DNA from: Actinomycetes bacterium
Lineage (GTDB): Bacteria; Actinomycetota; Acidimicrobiia; Acidimicrobiales; Palsa-688
NCBI GenBank assembly: GCA_021846485.1
Contig: JAJZWW010000046.1
Location: 1-13,397, forward strand
Direction: 5' to 3'
Length of the DNA: 13,397 bases
Shown: piece after piece, positions 6,446-12,593 of the stretch
Layout: the number at the start of each line of letters is the position of its first letter
How positions within the stretch are numbered: the first letter of the stretch is position 1
Position numbers and translations under genes: made by a program
The notes under the pieces: generated by a model
Told to the model about the DNA's origin: nothing
Database searches by the model: none
Seen by the model: only the letters and a program-made list of their open reading frames with translations

Positions 6446-7780
6446 GTGCCTGCCGGGGCGATCTGGGCGCTGTTCGCCGGCTACCGGATCTGGCGGAGCG
6501 TTTCGGGTCCCCCGTGGCAGTGGCAGGACTCTGCCACCTACATCGCCGCCGCCCGCCACCCGCTGCTCAGCGTCGCGTTCCTGGCGGGCCAGCGCGCACC
6601 GGTGGTGCCCCTGCTCTGGAAGCTCACCGGCACCCCGGAGTCCTACGTCGTCACCCAGACCGTGCTCGCCGTGGCCGCCTGGAGCGTCCTCGCGCTCACC
6701 GTCGCCCGCCTGGCCCGCCCCGGCTGGGCGGCTACGGTCGCCGGGACCGCGGTGCTCGGCTTCGCCACCTGCTGGAAGGTCCTCGAGTGGGACTGGTCGG
6801 TGCTGTCGGAGAGCGTCTCGCTCTCGTGCGTCGCGCTCATCGCCGCGGCGACCATCTGGCTCTCCCGGCGCTTCAGCCTCCCCCGAGCGGCGACCCTCGT
6901 GGCCGCCTGCGTGGTGTACGAGGGAGCGAGGGACCAGGCGATCTGGGCTGCCGGGGCGACCGGGATCGGCCTGGTCGCGTGGGCCGCCCTCCGCGGGGAG
7001 CAGCCGTCGCGACGGCCGGCTGCGAGGGGCAACCGGCGGTCGCCCCGTCGGCTCGCCGCCCTCGGGCTGGTCCTGCTCGCGACCGCCGGGCTGGGCGAAG
7101 CCGGAGCGGCGTACTCCGGGCGCAACGTCGTCAACGTCGAGGACGTCTTCGTCGTGCGCATCTTCCCCTTCCCGAGCCGGGTCGCCTGGTTCGCCCGCCA
7201 CGGGATGCCGCAGTCGGCCAGCCTCGATGCGCTCGCCAGGACCACCCCCGCGAAGCCCGGGAAGGCCGAGGTGGTGGGCCCGGACCTGCAGGCGTCGTCG
7301 TGGGCCCCGCTGGCGGGGTGGTTCGACCACCGGGCGGAGGTCACCTTCCTCGAGTTCGTGGCCACCCACCCCGGCTACGACCTGACCACCCCGTTCCGGC
7401 GCCCGGAGCTGACCTTCAACGACGCCGGCGGCAACCTCGCGTTCTACGGGGTCGTCGGCAACGGGACCCGCAGCTTCCTGCCCGTGCTACCGGCCCTGTT
7501 GTTCCCCTCGTGGCCGGTGGAGGCGGCCCTGGCCGCCGGCTCCCTCGCTCTCGTCGCCCTCCGGCGCCGGCACGACCCCGAGCTGCTCGCCGCCCTCGCC
7601 GCCCTGGCGCTCACCGGAGCGCTGTCCATGCTGATCGCCTGGCAGGGCGACGGCATGGAGGTCGCTCGCCACACCGTGGAGGGCAGCGTCCAGGTGCGGC
7701 TCGCCGTGCTGGTGCTCGCCCTGCTGGCCGTCCTCCCCCTGCGCGACCGCTCCGAGCCGAACCGAGCTGGGCTGAGCTGA
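6446..7780 (+). CDS. Polytopic membrane protein of unknown function, glycosyltransferase (GT-C)-like
   Basis: The frame from GTG 6446 encodes 444 residues. It has many hydrophobic helices separated by short charged loops, and one large soluble loop (about residues 230-320) between the first and last membrane groups. Near the N-terminus the segment PPWQWQDSATYIAAARHPLL carries an acidic residue in the first external loop, as in polyisoprenyl-phosphate-dependent GT-C transferases. That resemblance is weak and I do not claim an activity. No Shine-Dalgarno precedes GTG 6446. The upstream hydrophobic FRPAIVVVVA lies in another frame, so the true N-terminus may be lost to a frameshift. It shares the permease strand and converges on the hydantoinase gene 120 bases away. 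The last residues (RDRSEPNRAGLS) are hydrophilic and the tail appears complete. Confidence 0.65.
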   Translation: MPAGAIWALFAGYRIWRSVSGPPWQWQDSATYIAAARHPLLSVAFLAGQRAPVVPLLWKLTGTPESYVVTQTVLAVAAWSVLALTVARLARPGWAATVAGTAVLGFATCWKVLEWDWSVLSESVSLSCVALIAAATIWLSRRFSLPRAATLVAACVVYEGARDQAIWAAGATGIGLVAWAALRGEQPSRRPAARGNRRSPRRLAALGLVLLATAGLGEAGAAYSGRNVVNVEDVFVVRIFPFPSRVAWFARHGMPQSASLDALARTTPAKPGKAEVVGPDLQASSWAPLAGWFDHRAEVTFLEFVATHPGYDLTTPFRRPELTFNDAGGNLAFYGVVGNGTRSFLPVLPALLFPSWPVEAALAAGSLALVALRRRHDPELLAALAALALTGALSMLIAWQGDGMEVARHTVEGSVQVRLAVLVLALLAVLPLRDRSEPNRAGLS

Positions 7781-7873
7781 GCGGCCACGCTCGGCGTTCG
7801 CCGGCGCCGACGACCACTGCCAGCATCTTCGGTGGCGGCAGCGAGCGTCGCCGAGCCCGGCCCGAGGGCATCA

Positions 7874-7890
7874 CCCCACCCGGGATGGGG
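7874..7890. terminator. Candidate bidirectional hairpin between convergent genes
   Basis: CCCCA (7874-7878) pairs with TGGGG (7886-7890) around a 7-nt loop in the 120-bp gap between the membrane-protein stop (7780) and the hydantoinase stop (7901). Being self-complementary, it could act on either transcript. The stem is short and there is no T tract. Confidence 0.25.
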
Positions 7891-7900
7891 CCCGGCCGGG

Positions 7901-9445
7901 TCATCGGTCGTCGTCGTCGTCCCCGACCGCTCCGGGGTCCTCGGGCCAGCCGACGGTGCCGGCGGGCCGCGCCAGGTAGCGGCCCCGGCCGGCCCGGCCG
8001 ACGTAGCGGCCGGCGCCGACGACGACCTCACCCCGGCTCACCACGGTCTCGACCGCCCCGGTCACCTCCATCCCCTCGTAGGCGGAGTACTCGACGGCCA
8101 TGTGGTGGGTCCGGGCGGACAGCTCGTGGCGTCGGCCCGGGTCGTAGACGACCAGGTCGGCGTCCGCGCCCGGCAGCAGCGAGCCCTTCGCCGGCCATAG
8201 CCCGAACAACTTCGCCGGGGTTGTCGCGGCCAGCTCCACCATCCGCTCCAGGCCGATCAGCCCGGACACCACGCCTTGGTGCAGGAGGTCGAGGCGGTGC
8301 TCGATACCCGGGAGGCCGTTGGGAATCCGGGAGAAGTCGATGCGTGCCCAGCGCTGCCGGTCGGCGAGGCAGAACGGGCAGTGGTCGGTCGCGACGGTCT
8401 GCAGGTCCCCCCGGGCGATGCCCTGCCAGAGGGCCCGGCGGTGCCGGGCTCCGCGCAGGGGTGGGGAGCACACGAAGCGCTCCCCGTCGCTCCCCCCGAG
8501 CAGGGCCTCGTCGAGCCACAGGTACTGTGGGCAGGTCTCGGCCAGCACCGGCTGACCGAGCCGTCGCGCCCGGCGGACCGCGGCGAGGGCCTCGGCGCTG
8601 GAGAGGTGGACGACGTAGAGCGGGCAGCGGGCCACCCGGGCCAGGCAGATCGCCCGGTGGGTCGCCTCCGCCTCCAGCACCACCGGGCGGGTCGCGGCGT
8701 GCGCCGCGGCGGTGACCTCCCCCCGGGCGAGCGCCTGGGAGACGAGCACGTCGATGGCGATCCCGTTCTCGGCGTGGACCATGCAGAGCACCCCGTGGTC
8801 GGCCGCCACCTGCATGGTGCGCAGGATGCGACCGTCGTCGGCATACAACCGGCCCGGGTAGGCGGTGAAGACCTTCACGCTGCTCACCCCCTCGGAGACC
8901 AGGGAGGGGAGCTCGGCGAGAGCGTCCTCCCCGGGTTCGGAGAGGATCGCGTGGAACCCGTAGTCCACGACCGCCCGACCCTCGGCGCGTGCCCTCCACT
9001 CGGCGAGGCCGGCCAGGGGACCACCTCCCCGGGCCTGGACGGCGAAGTCGACGACGCTGGTCGTGCCCCCCAGGGCGGCTGCCTCGGTCCCCCGGGCGAA
9101 GTCGTCGGCGCTGCGCAGCTCGCCGAGGGGCATGTCCAGGTGGGTGTGCACGTCGACGCCGCCGGGCAGCACCAGCCTCCCCTCGGCAGCGACCCGTGCC
9201 GCCCCGGGGACGAGCAGACCGGCCGCTGCACCAGGGGCGACGAGCGCGAGGATCTTCTCGCCGGCGACCACCACGTCGGCACGGACCCGGCCCTCGGTGC
9301 TCACCACCGTGCCGCCCTCGACCACCAGGGTCCCCGGACCGCACGCTCCGGCCAGCTCGCTCCCTGGGCCTCCGGCTACCGGCGACCCGCCGCGACTCCC
9401 CGGGACCCCGCGACCGGCCGGGCCGCCGGCGACCGACGGGGTCAC
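7901..9445 (-). CDS. Dihydropyrimidinase / D-hydantoinase (HyuA-like cyclic amidohydrolase)
   Basis: A 514-residue zinc amidohydrolase that opens cyclic ureides (dihydropyrimidines, hydantoins, possibly allantoin). The binuclear-metal set is complete: HTHLDMP (His100, His102), the lysine normally carboxylated in SVKVFTAYPG (Lys191), VHAENG (His224), YVVHLSS (His280) and TDHCPF (Asp354). The family stretches DDFARGTEAAALGGTTSVVDF, CPQYLWLD and NGLPGIEHRLDLL are also present. The start chosen is GTG 9445, which lies in the previous gene's stop (4-nt GTGA overlap). It adds about 35 weakly conserved Gly/Ala/Pro residues before TLVVEGGTVV, so an internal start is possible. The C-terminus ends in five Asp residues from a (GAC)n run. 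Last gene of the thiamine-BP-like/lyase/deaminase operon; comparable to E. coli HyuA. The substrate is not fixed by sequence. Confidence 0.9.
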   Translation of the reverse strand: MTPSVAGGPAGRGVPGSRGGSPVAGGPGSELAGACGPGTLVVEGGTVVSTEGRVRADVVVAGEKILALVAPGAAAGLLVPGAARVAAEGRLVLPGGVDVHTHLDMPLGELRSADDFARGTEAAALGGTTSVVDFAVQARGGGPLAGLAEWRARAEGRAVVDYGFHAILSEPGEDALAELPSLVSEGVSSVKVFTAYPGRLYADDGRILRTMQVAADHGVLCMVHAENGIAIDVLVSQALARGEVTAAAHAATRPVVLEAEATHRAICLARVARCPLYVVHLSSAEALAAVRRARRLGQPVLAETCPQYLWLDEALLGGSDGERFVCSPPLRGARHRRALWQGIARGDLQTVATDHCPFCLADRQRWARIDFSRIPNGLPGIEHRLDLLHQGVVSGLIGLERMVELAATTPAKLFGLWPAKGSLLPGADADLVVYDPGRRHELSARTHHMAVEYSAYEGMEVTGAVETVVSRGEVVVGAGRYVGRAGRGRYLARPAGTVGWPEDPGAVGDDDDDR

Positions 9446-10797
9446 GGCCAGAGCCGGCGGGCCCTCCCCGCCAGCTGCCGGCGGGCGGACCGCAGGTCGG
9501 TGCGGGTCGGCTCGCCGCCCTCGACGACCACCTCGCCGCCCACCAGAAGGGTCCGGCAGGTCCGCTCCGGTCCGAGCACCAGCCCACCGAGCGGGTCGGC
9601 GACGTCCTCGGCGTCGGAGAGGTCCCAGACGGCGAGGTCGGCACGCGTCCCGACCTCCAGCCGTCCGAGGTCGTCGAGGCCGAGGCAGGCCGCTCCCCCA
9701 CTGGTGGCCATCTCCAAGACGTCTGCCGGCTGGAGCGCCCCGGCGTCCCCGGCGGCGAGGCGGGCCAGGAGCAGCGCCTGGCGCAGCTCGGGCTGGAGGC
9801 GCCCGACCTCGTTGGACGCCGCCCCGTCCACCCCGAGGCCGACCGGCGCGCCGGCCTCCCGGAGCCCGACCACCGGGCAGATCCCCGAGCCGAGCCGTCC
9901 GTTGGAGCTCGGGCAGTGGGCGACACCGGTGCGCGCGGCGCCGAGCCGGGCGGTCTCGGTGTGATCCAGGTGGATCCCGTGGGCCACCCACACGTCGGGG
10001 CCGACCCAGCCCAGCTCGTCGAGGACCTCGACCGGCCGGCGACCGAAACGCTCCCGGCAGGCCCGCTCCTCGTCGACCGTCTCGGCCAGGTGCGTGTGGA
10101 GCCGCAGCCCGAGGCTCCGGGCGAGCTCGGCGGAGGCGGACAGCAGCTCGACGGACACCGAGAACGGGCTGCACGGCGCCACGTCGATCCACACCCGCTC
10201 GCCGTCGTGGAGCCGGGCGGCGACCGCCTCGGTGGAGGCGAGCACCGACTCGAGCGGCTCGACCAGCTCGTCGGGGGGTAGGCCGCCGCGGCTGCGGCCC
10301 AGGTCCATCGACCCCCGGGACAGGTGCAGGCGCACCCCGACCTCCGCGGCGGCCGACGCCACCGCGTCGAACACCCCGTCGTCGCCTCCGGGCACCACGT
10401 AGTGGTGATCGGCCACTGTGGTGGCCCCCGAGCAGGCCAGCTCGGCCAGCCCCACCAGCGCGGCCGCCCGGACGTCCTCGGGGTCGAGTCGGGCCCAGAC
10501 CGGGTAGAGCTCGACCAGCCAGCCGAACAGGCCCTGGTCGACCGCCCGGCCACGGGTCAGCCATTGGTAGAGGTGGTGGTGGGTGTTGACCAGCCCGGCG
10601 GTGACCAGGCAACCCCGGCAGTCGAGGACCTCGTCGCCGGGCTCGGGCGCCACCTCTCCGAGCGCGACGATCCACCCGTCGCGCACCGCGAGGTCGCCCG
10701 GGGCGCGAGCCCCGCGCAGCACCAACCGTCGGCGACTCCGATCCCCCCGCTCCCCGGGCACCGGCGCCCGAGCCGGCCCGGGTCCGGGCCCGGTCAC
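9442..10797 (-). CDS. 8-oxoguanine deaminase-type amidohydrolase (SsnA/TRZ-ATZ family)
   Basis: A 451-residue metal-dependent deaminase of the COG0402 group. Metal-binding and catalytic features are NTHHHLYQ (His73/His75), HTHLAET (His234-Glu239), AHGIHLDH (His273) and GVDGAASNE (Asp324). Characterised 8-oxoguanine deaminases carry closely similar segments for LFGWLVELYPVWA, ADHHYVVPGG, SRGSMDLGRSRGGLPPD, APCSPFSV and CPSSNGRLGSG. This argues for that subgroup over guanine deaminase. The reaction would be 8-oxoguanine + H2O to urate + NH3. The start is GTG 10797, overlapping the upstream lyase stop by 4 nt (GTGA), and its own stop overlaps the hydantoinase start in the same way, so the three genes should be translationally coupled. 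In the E. coli purine-degradation region the equivalent slot is SsnA, whose true substrate is less clear, so 8-oxoguanine is the best but not the only candidate. Confidence 0.88.
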   Translation of the reverse strand: MTGPGPGPARAPVPGERGDRSRRRLVLRGARAPGDLAVRDGWIVALGEVAPEPGDEVLDCRGCLVTAGLVNTHHHLYQWLTRGRAVDQGLFGWLVELYPVWARLDPEDVRAAALVGLAELACSGATTVADHHYVVPGGDDGVFDAVASAAAEVGVRLHLSRGSMDLGRSRGGLPPDELVEPLESVLASTEAVAARLHDGERVWIDVAPCSPFSVSVELLSASAELARSLGLRLHTHLAETVDEERACRERFGRRPVEVLDELGWVGPDVWVAHGIHLDHTETARLGAARTGVAHCPSSNGRLGSGICPVVGLREAGAPVGLGVDGAASNEVGRLQPELRQALLLARLAAGDAGALQPADVLEMATSGGAACLGLDDLGRLEVGTRADLAVWDLSDAEDVADPLGGLVLGPERTCRTLLVGGEVVVEGGEPTRTDLRSARRQLAGRARRLWP

Positions 10798-12038
10798 GAC
10801 CCCGGCCCAGCCGGCTCCGGGGCCGCCGCTCCCAGCTTCCCTGCGGCGGGGGCGGTCAGCTGCGCAGGCTCCCGCCCGACCACCCGCAAGTAGCCGGCGG
10901 GATCGGTCACCCCTTCGGTGCAGAGCACGAGAACGGTGGCCTCGGGGCCCAGCCCGAGAGCGGAGCGTCGAGCCCGCGAGCCGGGCCCGCCGACCAGCAA
11001 CTCGAGGCCGGCCCAGGCGGCCGCCCCGGTCTCCCCTGCCGCCACCCCCTCGGACGCCAACGTTCGCATGGCGGCCTCGGCCTCGGCGTCTTCGACAGCG
11101 ACCAGCGCCGAGAGCCCGGCGGAGACCAGGGGCCAGGCGACCAGCGAGGGAGTCTCGCAGTTGAGCCCGACCATGATCGAGGGGCGGTAGGAAGCCAGCG
11201 AGAGGCGCTCGCCGGCGCGCATCGACTGGCCGACGCAGTCCGCGCCGACCGGCTCGACACCGACCAGCGCGGAGAGCCGCCCGAGACCCGGCCGCCGGTA
11301 GTGGCGGACCGCCGCGGCGGCCAGCGCGCCCACCCCGACCGGGACGACCACCGCCGCCGGCTGCCCGGCCCCCAGCGCCTCGAGCTGCTCGTCGGCCTCG
11401 CAGAACATCGTGAGGTATCCCTCGCTCACCCAGCACGGGACGTCCTCGTAGCCCTCCCAGGAGGTGTCCGAGACGAGCAGCGTCCGCCCGCTGCGGTCAG
11501 CCTCCGCCTCCGCCGCGGAGCGCTCCACGGCGGCGTCGTACCCGCCGTCGAGCACCGTGCACGCCGCGCCCTCCCCCTCGATGGCTGCGATCCTCGCCGC
11601 AGCCGTCCCCGCGGGCACGAAGACCAGGCACCCCAGACCCAGGTGCCGGGCGAATGCGGCCACGGCCCTGCCGTGGTTGCCGTCGCTGGCCGCCACCGCG
11701 CGAAGCGGCAGGTGGGGCCGGAGCCGTGCCGCCAGGTCCGCCAGGTCCGCCCACGGCTCGAGGTCGGTGCCGAGATGGGCGTGCAGCGCCCGGTACAGCG
11801 CCCACGACGCCCCGAGGGCCTTGAACGAAGGGAGCCCGAACCGGCTGGACTCGTCTTTCAGCAACACCCGCCCGACCCCCATGCGCTCGGCCGGTCCCGG
11901 CAGGTCCCGCACCGGCGTCGGGTGATAGCCGGGGATCCTCCTGTGGAAGGGTCGCGGTGAGTCCGGCGGAGGTCCCAGCCGGGCAGCGAGCAGCTCGGGC
12001 GCCTCAGCCAGCGGGTTGGGGAGGAGGACTCGCTCGAT
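10794..12038 (-). CDS. dpaL: Diaminopropionate ammonia-lyase family PLP enzyme (YgeX/DpaL-like)
   Basis: A fold-type II PLP enzyme. The Schiff-base lysine lies in KDESSRFGLPSFKALGASWA (Lys31 counted from GTG 11912). It is followed by SDGNHGRAVAAFARHLG, SDTSWEGYEDVPCWVSEGY, the Gly-rich phosphate loop VPVGVGALAAAAV, and GETGAAAWAGLELL. These match DpaL, which converts D- or L-2,3-diaminopropionate to pyruvate and two ammonia. GTG 11912 (372 residues) would cut off the conserved FHRRIPGYHPTPVRDLPG segment. The conserved frame continues upstream without a stop to 12038, yet contains no ATG, GTG or TTG there. The most likely start position is ATC 12036-12038, which lies 7 nt after TAGCCT. That implies a non-canonical start, a mutated ATG, or a sequencing error. 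The frame overlaps the hydantoinase-operon deaminase by 4 nt at its 3' end. A general serine/threonine-deaminase-like activity cannot be excluded. Confidence 0.82.
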   Translation of the reverse strand: MERVLLPNPLAEAPELLAARLGPPPDSPRPFHRRIPGYHPTPVRDLPGPAERMGVGRVLLKDESSRFGLPSFKALGASWALYRALHAHLGTDLEPWADLADLAARLRPHLPLRAVAASDGNHGRAVAAFARHLGLGCLVFVPAGTAAARIAAIEGEGAACTVLDGGYDAAVERSAAEAEADRSGRTLLVSDTSWEGYEDVPCWVSEGYLTMFCEADEQLEALGAGQPAAVVVPVGVGALAAAAVRHYRRPGLGRLSALVGVEPVGADCVGQSMRAGERLSLASYRPSIMVGLNCETPSLVAWPLVSAGLSALVAVEDAEAEAAMRTLASEGVAAGETGAAAWAGLELLVGGPGSRARRSALGLGPEATVLVLCTEGVTDPAGYLRVVGREPAQLTAPAAGKLGAAAPEPAGPGS

Positions 12039-12045
12039 GGCCGGG

Positions 12046-12051
12046 AGGCTA
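12046..12051 (-). promoter_or_regulatory. TAGCCT element 7 nt before the probable lyase start
   Basis: TAGCCT, which also contains the TAG stop of the upstream small gene, lies exactly 7 nt before ATC 12036-12038. The same hexamer and spacing precede GTG 12330. It may be an internal -10 for a leaderless lyase transcript. No good -35 is visible. Confidence 0.3.
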
Positions 12052-12330
12052 CCCGCGGTTCAACGAAATGTCAGCGGACGGGGCGCCGGCGGTGGCGACG
12101 ACGGCGGTGACCTGTACGGTCAGCCGGGTCGCGCCGGCGGCGAACGCGTCCCTGACCGCGGCGGCCATGGCCTCCGACAGCACCCCCTCGTCACCCTCGA
12201 TGCGGTCTCCGAAGGGACCGACCTCGACGAGCGCCCCGCAGCGCCTCGCCGCCGATCCCACCGCCTCGACATGCGGCCCCCTCCGGCCTGCGACGAACGG
12301 CTCGACGGTCACCTCGGCGCTCAGCTGCAC
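12049..12330 (-). CDS. Thiamine-binding-like small protein (MTH1187/YkoF family)
   Basis: A 93-residue protein resembling the MTH1187/YkoF thiamine-binding family (PF01910). It opens with MQLSAEVTVEPFVAG, and carries GPHVEAVGSA, VEVGPFGDRIEGDEG and the C-terminal strand GATRLTVQVTAVV. The family has a ferredoxin-like fold and binds thiamine or related molecules; some members serve as binding subunits near transporters. The GTG start has no Shine-Dalgarno but has TAGCCT at 12338-12343, 7 nt upstream, fitting a leaderless transcript. It is the first gene of the lyase/deaminase/hydantoinase operon and ends in TAG about 10 nt before the probable lyase start. Why a thiamine-binding fold heads a nucleobase operon is unclear; it might bind a pyrimidine- or purine-like ligand, which is speculation. 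Confidence 0.75.
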   Translation of the reverse strand: MQLSAEVTVEPFVAGRRGPHVEAVGSAARRCGALVEVGPFGDRIEGDEGVLSEAMAAAVRDAFAAGATRLTVQVTAVVATAGAPSADISLNRG

Positions 12331-12337
12331 GGGTGTG

Positions 12338-12343
12338 AGGCTA
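12338..12343 (-). promoter_or_regulatory. Candidate -10 of the lyase/deaminase/hydantoinase operon
   Basis: TAGCCT lies 7 nt upstream of GTG 12330, and it is identical to the -10 hexamer proposed for the permease. At this spacing transcription would begin at or next to the start codon (leaderless), matching the lack of a Shine-Dalgarno. No consensus -35 is seen 17 nt upstream. Confidence 0.4.
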
Positions 12344-12392
12344 CATCTGGGTGGTTTCCGGGAGATGACACTTCCCGACTGCCCTTAGTCTT

Positions 12393-12493
12393 AGGGCCCG
12401 AGCGGCAACTACTTGGACGGCCGAAGGCCGAGAACTGTGTGCTGACACCGCCGAAGTTGGTAACGCCGTCCAAGTAGTTGCCGGAAGGGCCCT
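12393..12493. repeat. Long inverted repeat in the divergent intergenic region, MITE-like or regulatory hairpin
   Basis: The left arm (12393-12421) and right arm (12465-12493) are each 29 nt and are reverse complements at 26 of 29 positions; the three mismatches sit together (GAG versus TTC). The continuous core is CGGCAACTACTTGGACGGC, and the outer ends are AGGGCCC/GGGCCCT. The 43-nt interior contains a small GGCCGAAGGCC dyad overlapping the left arm. The whole lies between the minus-strand operon start and the FAD-subunit promoter. It is far longer than a normal terminator and has no T tract. A non-autonomous transposable element (MITE) with terminal inverted repeats fits, though I see no clear target-site duplication. 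A structured non-coding RNA or large operator are alternatives. Confidence 0.8.
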
Positions 12494-12557
12494 CACTGGG
12501 AAGGTTTCTCCTCGGCACTGCCGACCCTTCGCGCAGCCGCCCCGCCGGCCCGGTGCA

Positions 12558-12587
12558 TTGACAAACAGTTGAAGCCCGTGAGACGCT
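12558..12587 (+). promoter_or_regulatory. Promoter of the xanthine-dehydrogenase FAD-subunit gene
   Basis: TTGACA (12558-12563) with an 18-nt spacer precedes GACGCT (12582-12587), and the ATG follows 6 nt later. No Shine-Dalgarno is present, so a leaderless mRNA is likely. Downstream of the -35, GTTG and AGCC recur at the same offset as in the permease promoter (14 of 19 positions identical over 12558-12576). TTGACA and TTGAAG also form an 11-bp-spaced direct repeat here (TTGACA and TTGCAG at the permease). A shared regulator binding on one face of the helix is plausible. Confidence 0.5.
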
Positions 12588-12593
12588 GTCGGG

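Noticed and set aside
6424..8715. 763-codon plus-strand frame across the membrane protein and hydantoinase
   Set aside because: Arg/Pro/Gly-rich shadow running through two well-supported genes on different strands.
8276..9964. 562-codon plus-strand frame opposite hydantoinase and deaminase
   Set aside because: No domain and antisense composition; it conflicts with the conserved metal-site motifs on the minus strand.
9446..10675. Extension of the hydantoinase frame upstream to about 10675 (924 codons)
   Set aside because: The extra residues are Arg/Gly/Pro-rich and lie in another frame over the clearly coding deaminase gene; the GTGA overlap at 9445 gives a natural start.
10798..11436. Extension of the deaminase frame upstream to 11436
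   Set aside because: It overlaps the conserved lyase coding region and has shadow-frame composition; GTG 10797 overlapping the lyase stop is the natural start.
12393..12493. Ordinary intrinsic terminator
   Set aside because: Arms are 29 nt with a 43-nt interior and no T tract, and no gene ends there; both flanking genes start away from it.
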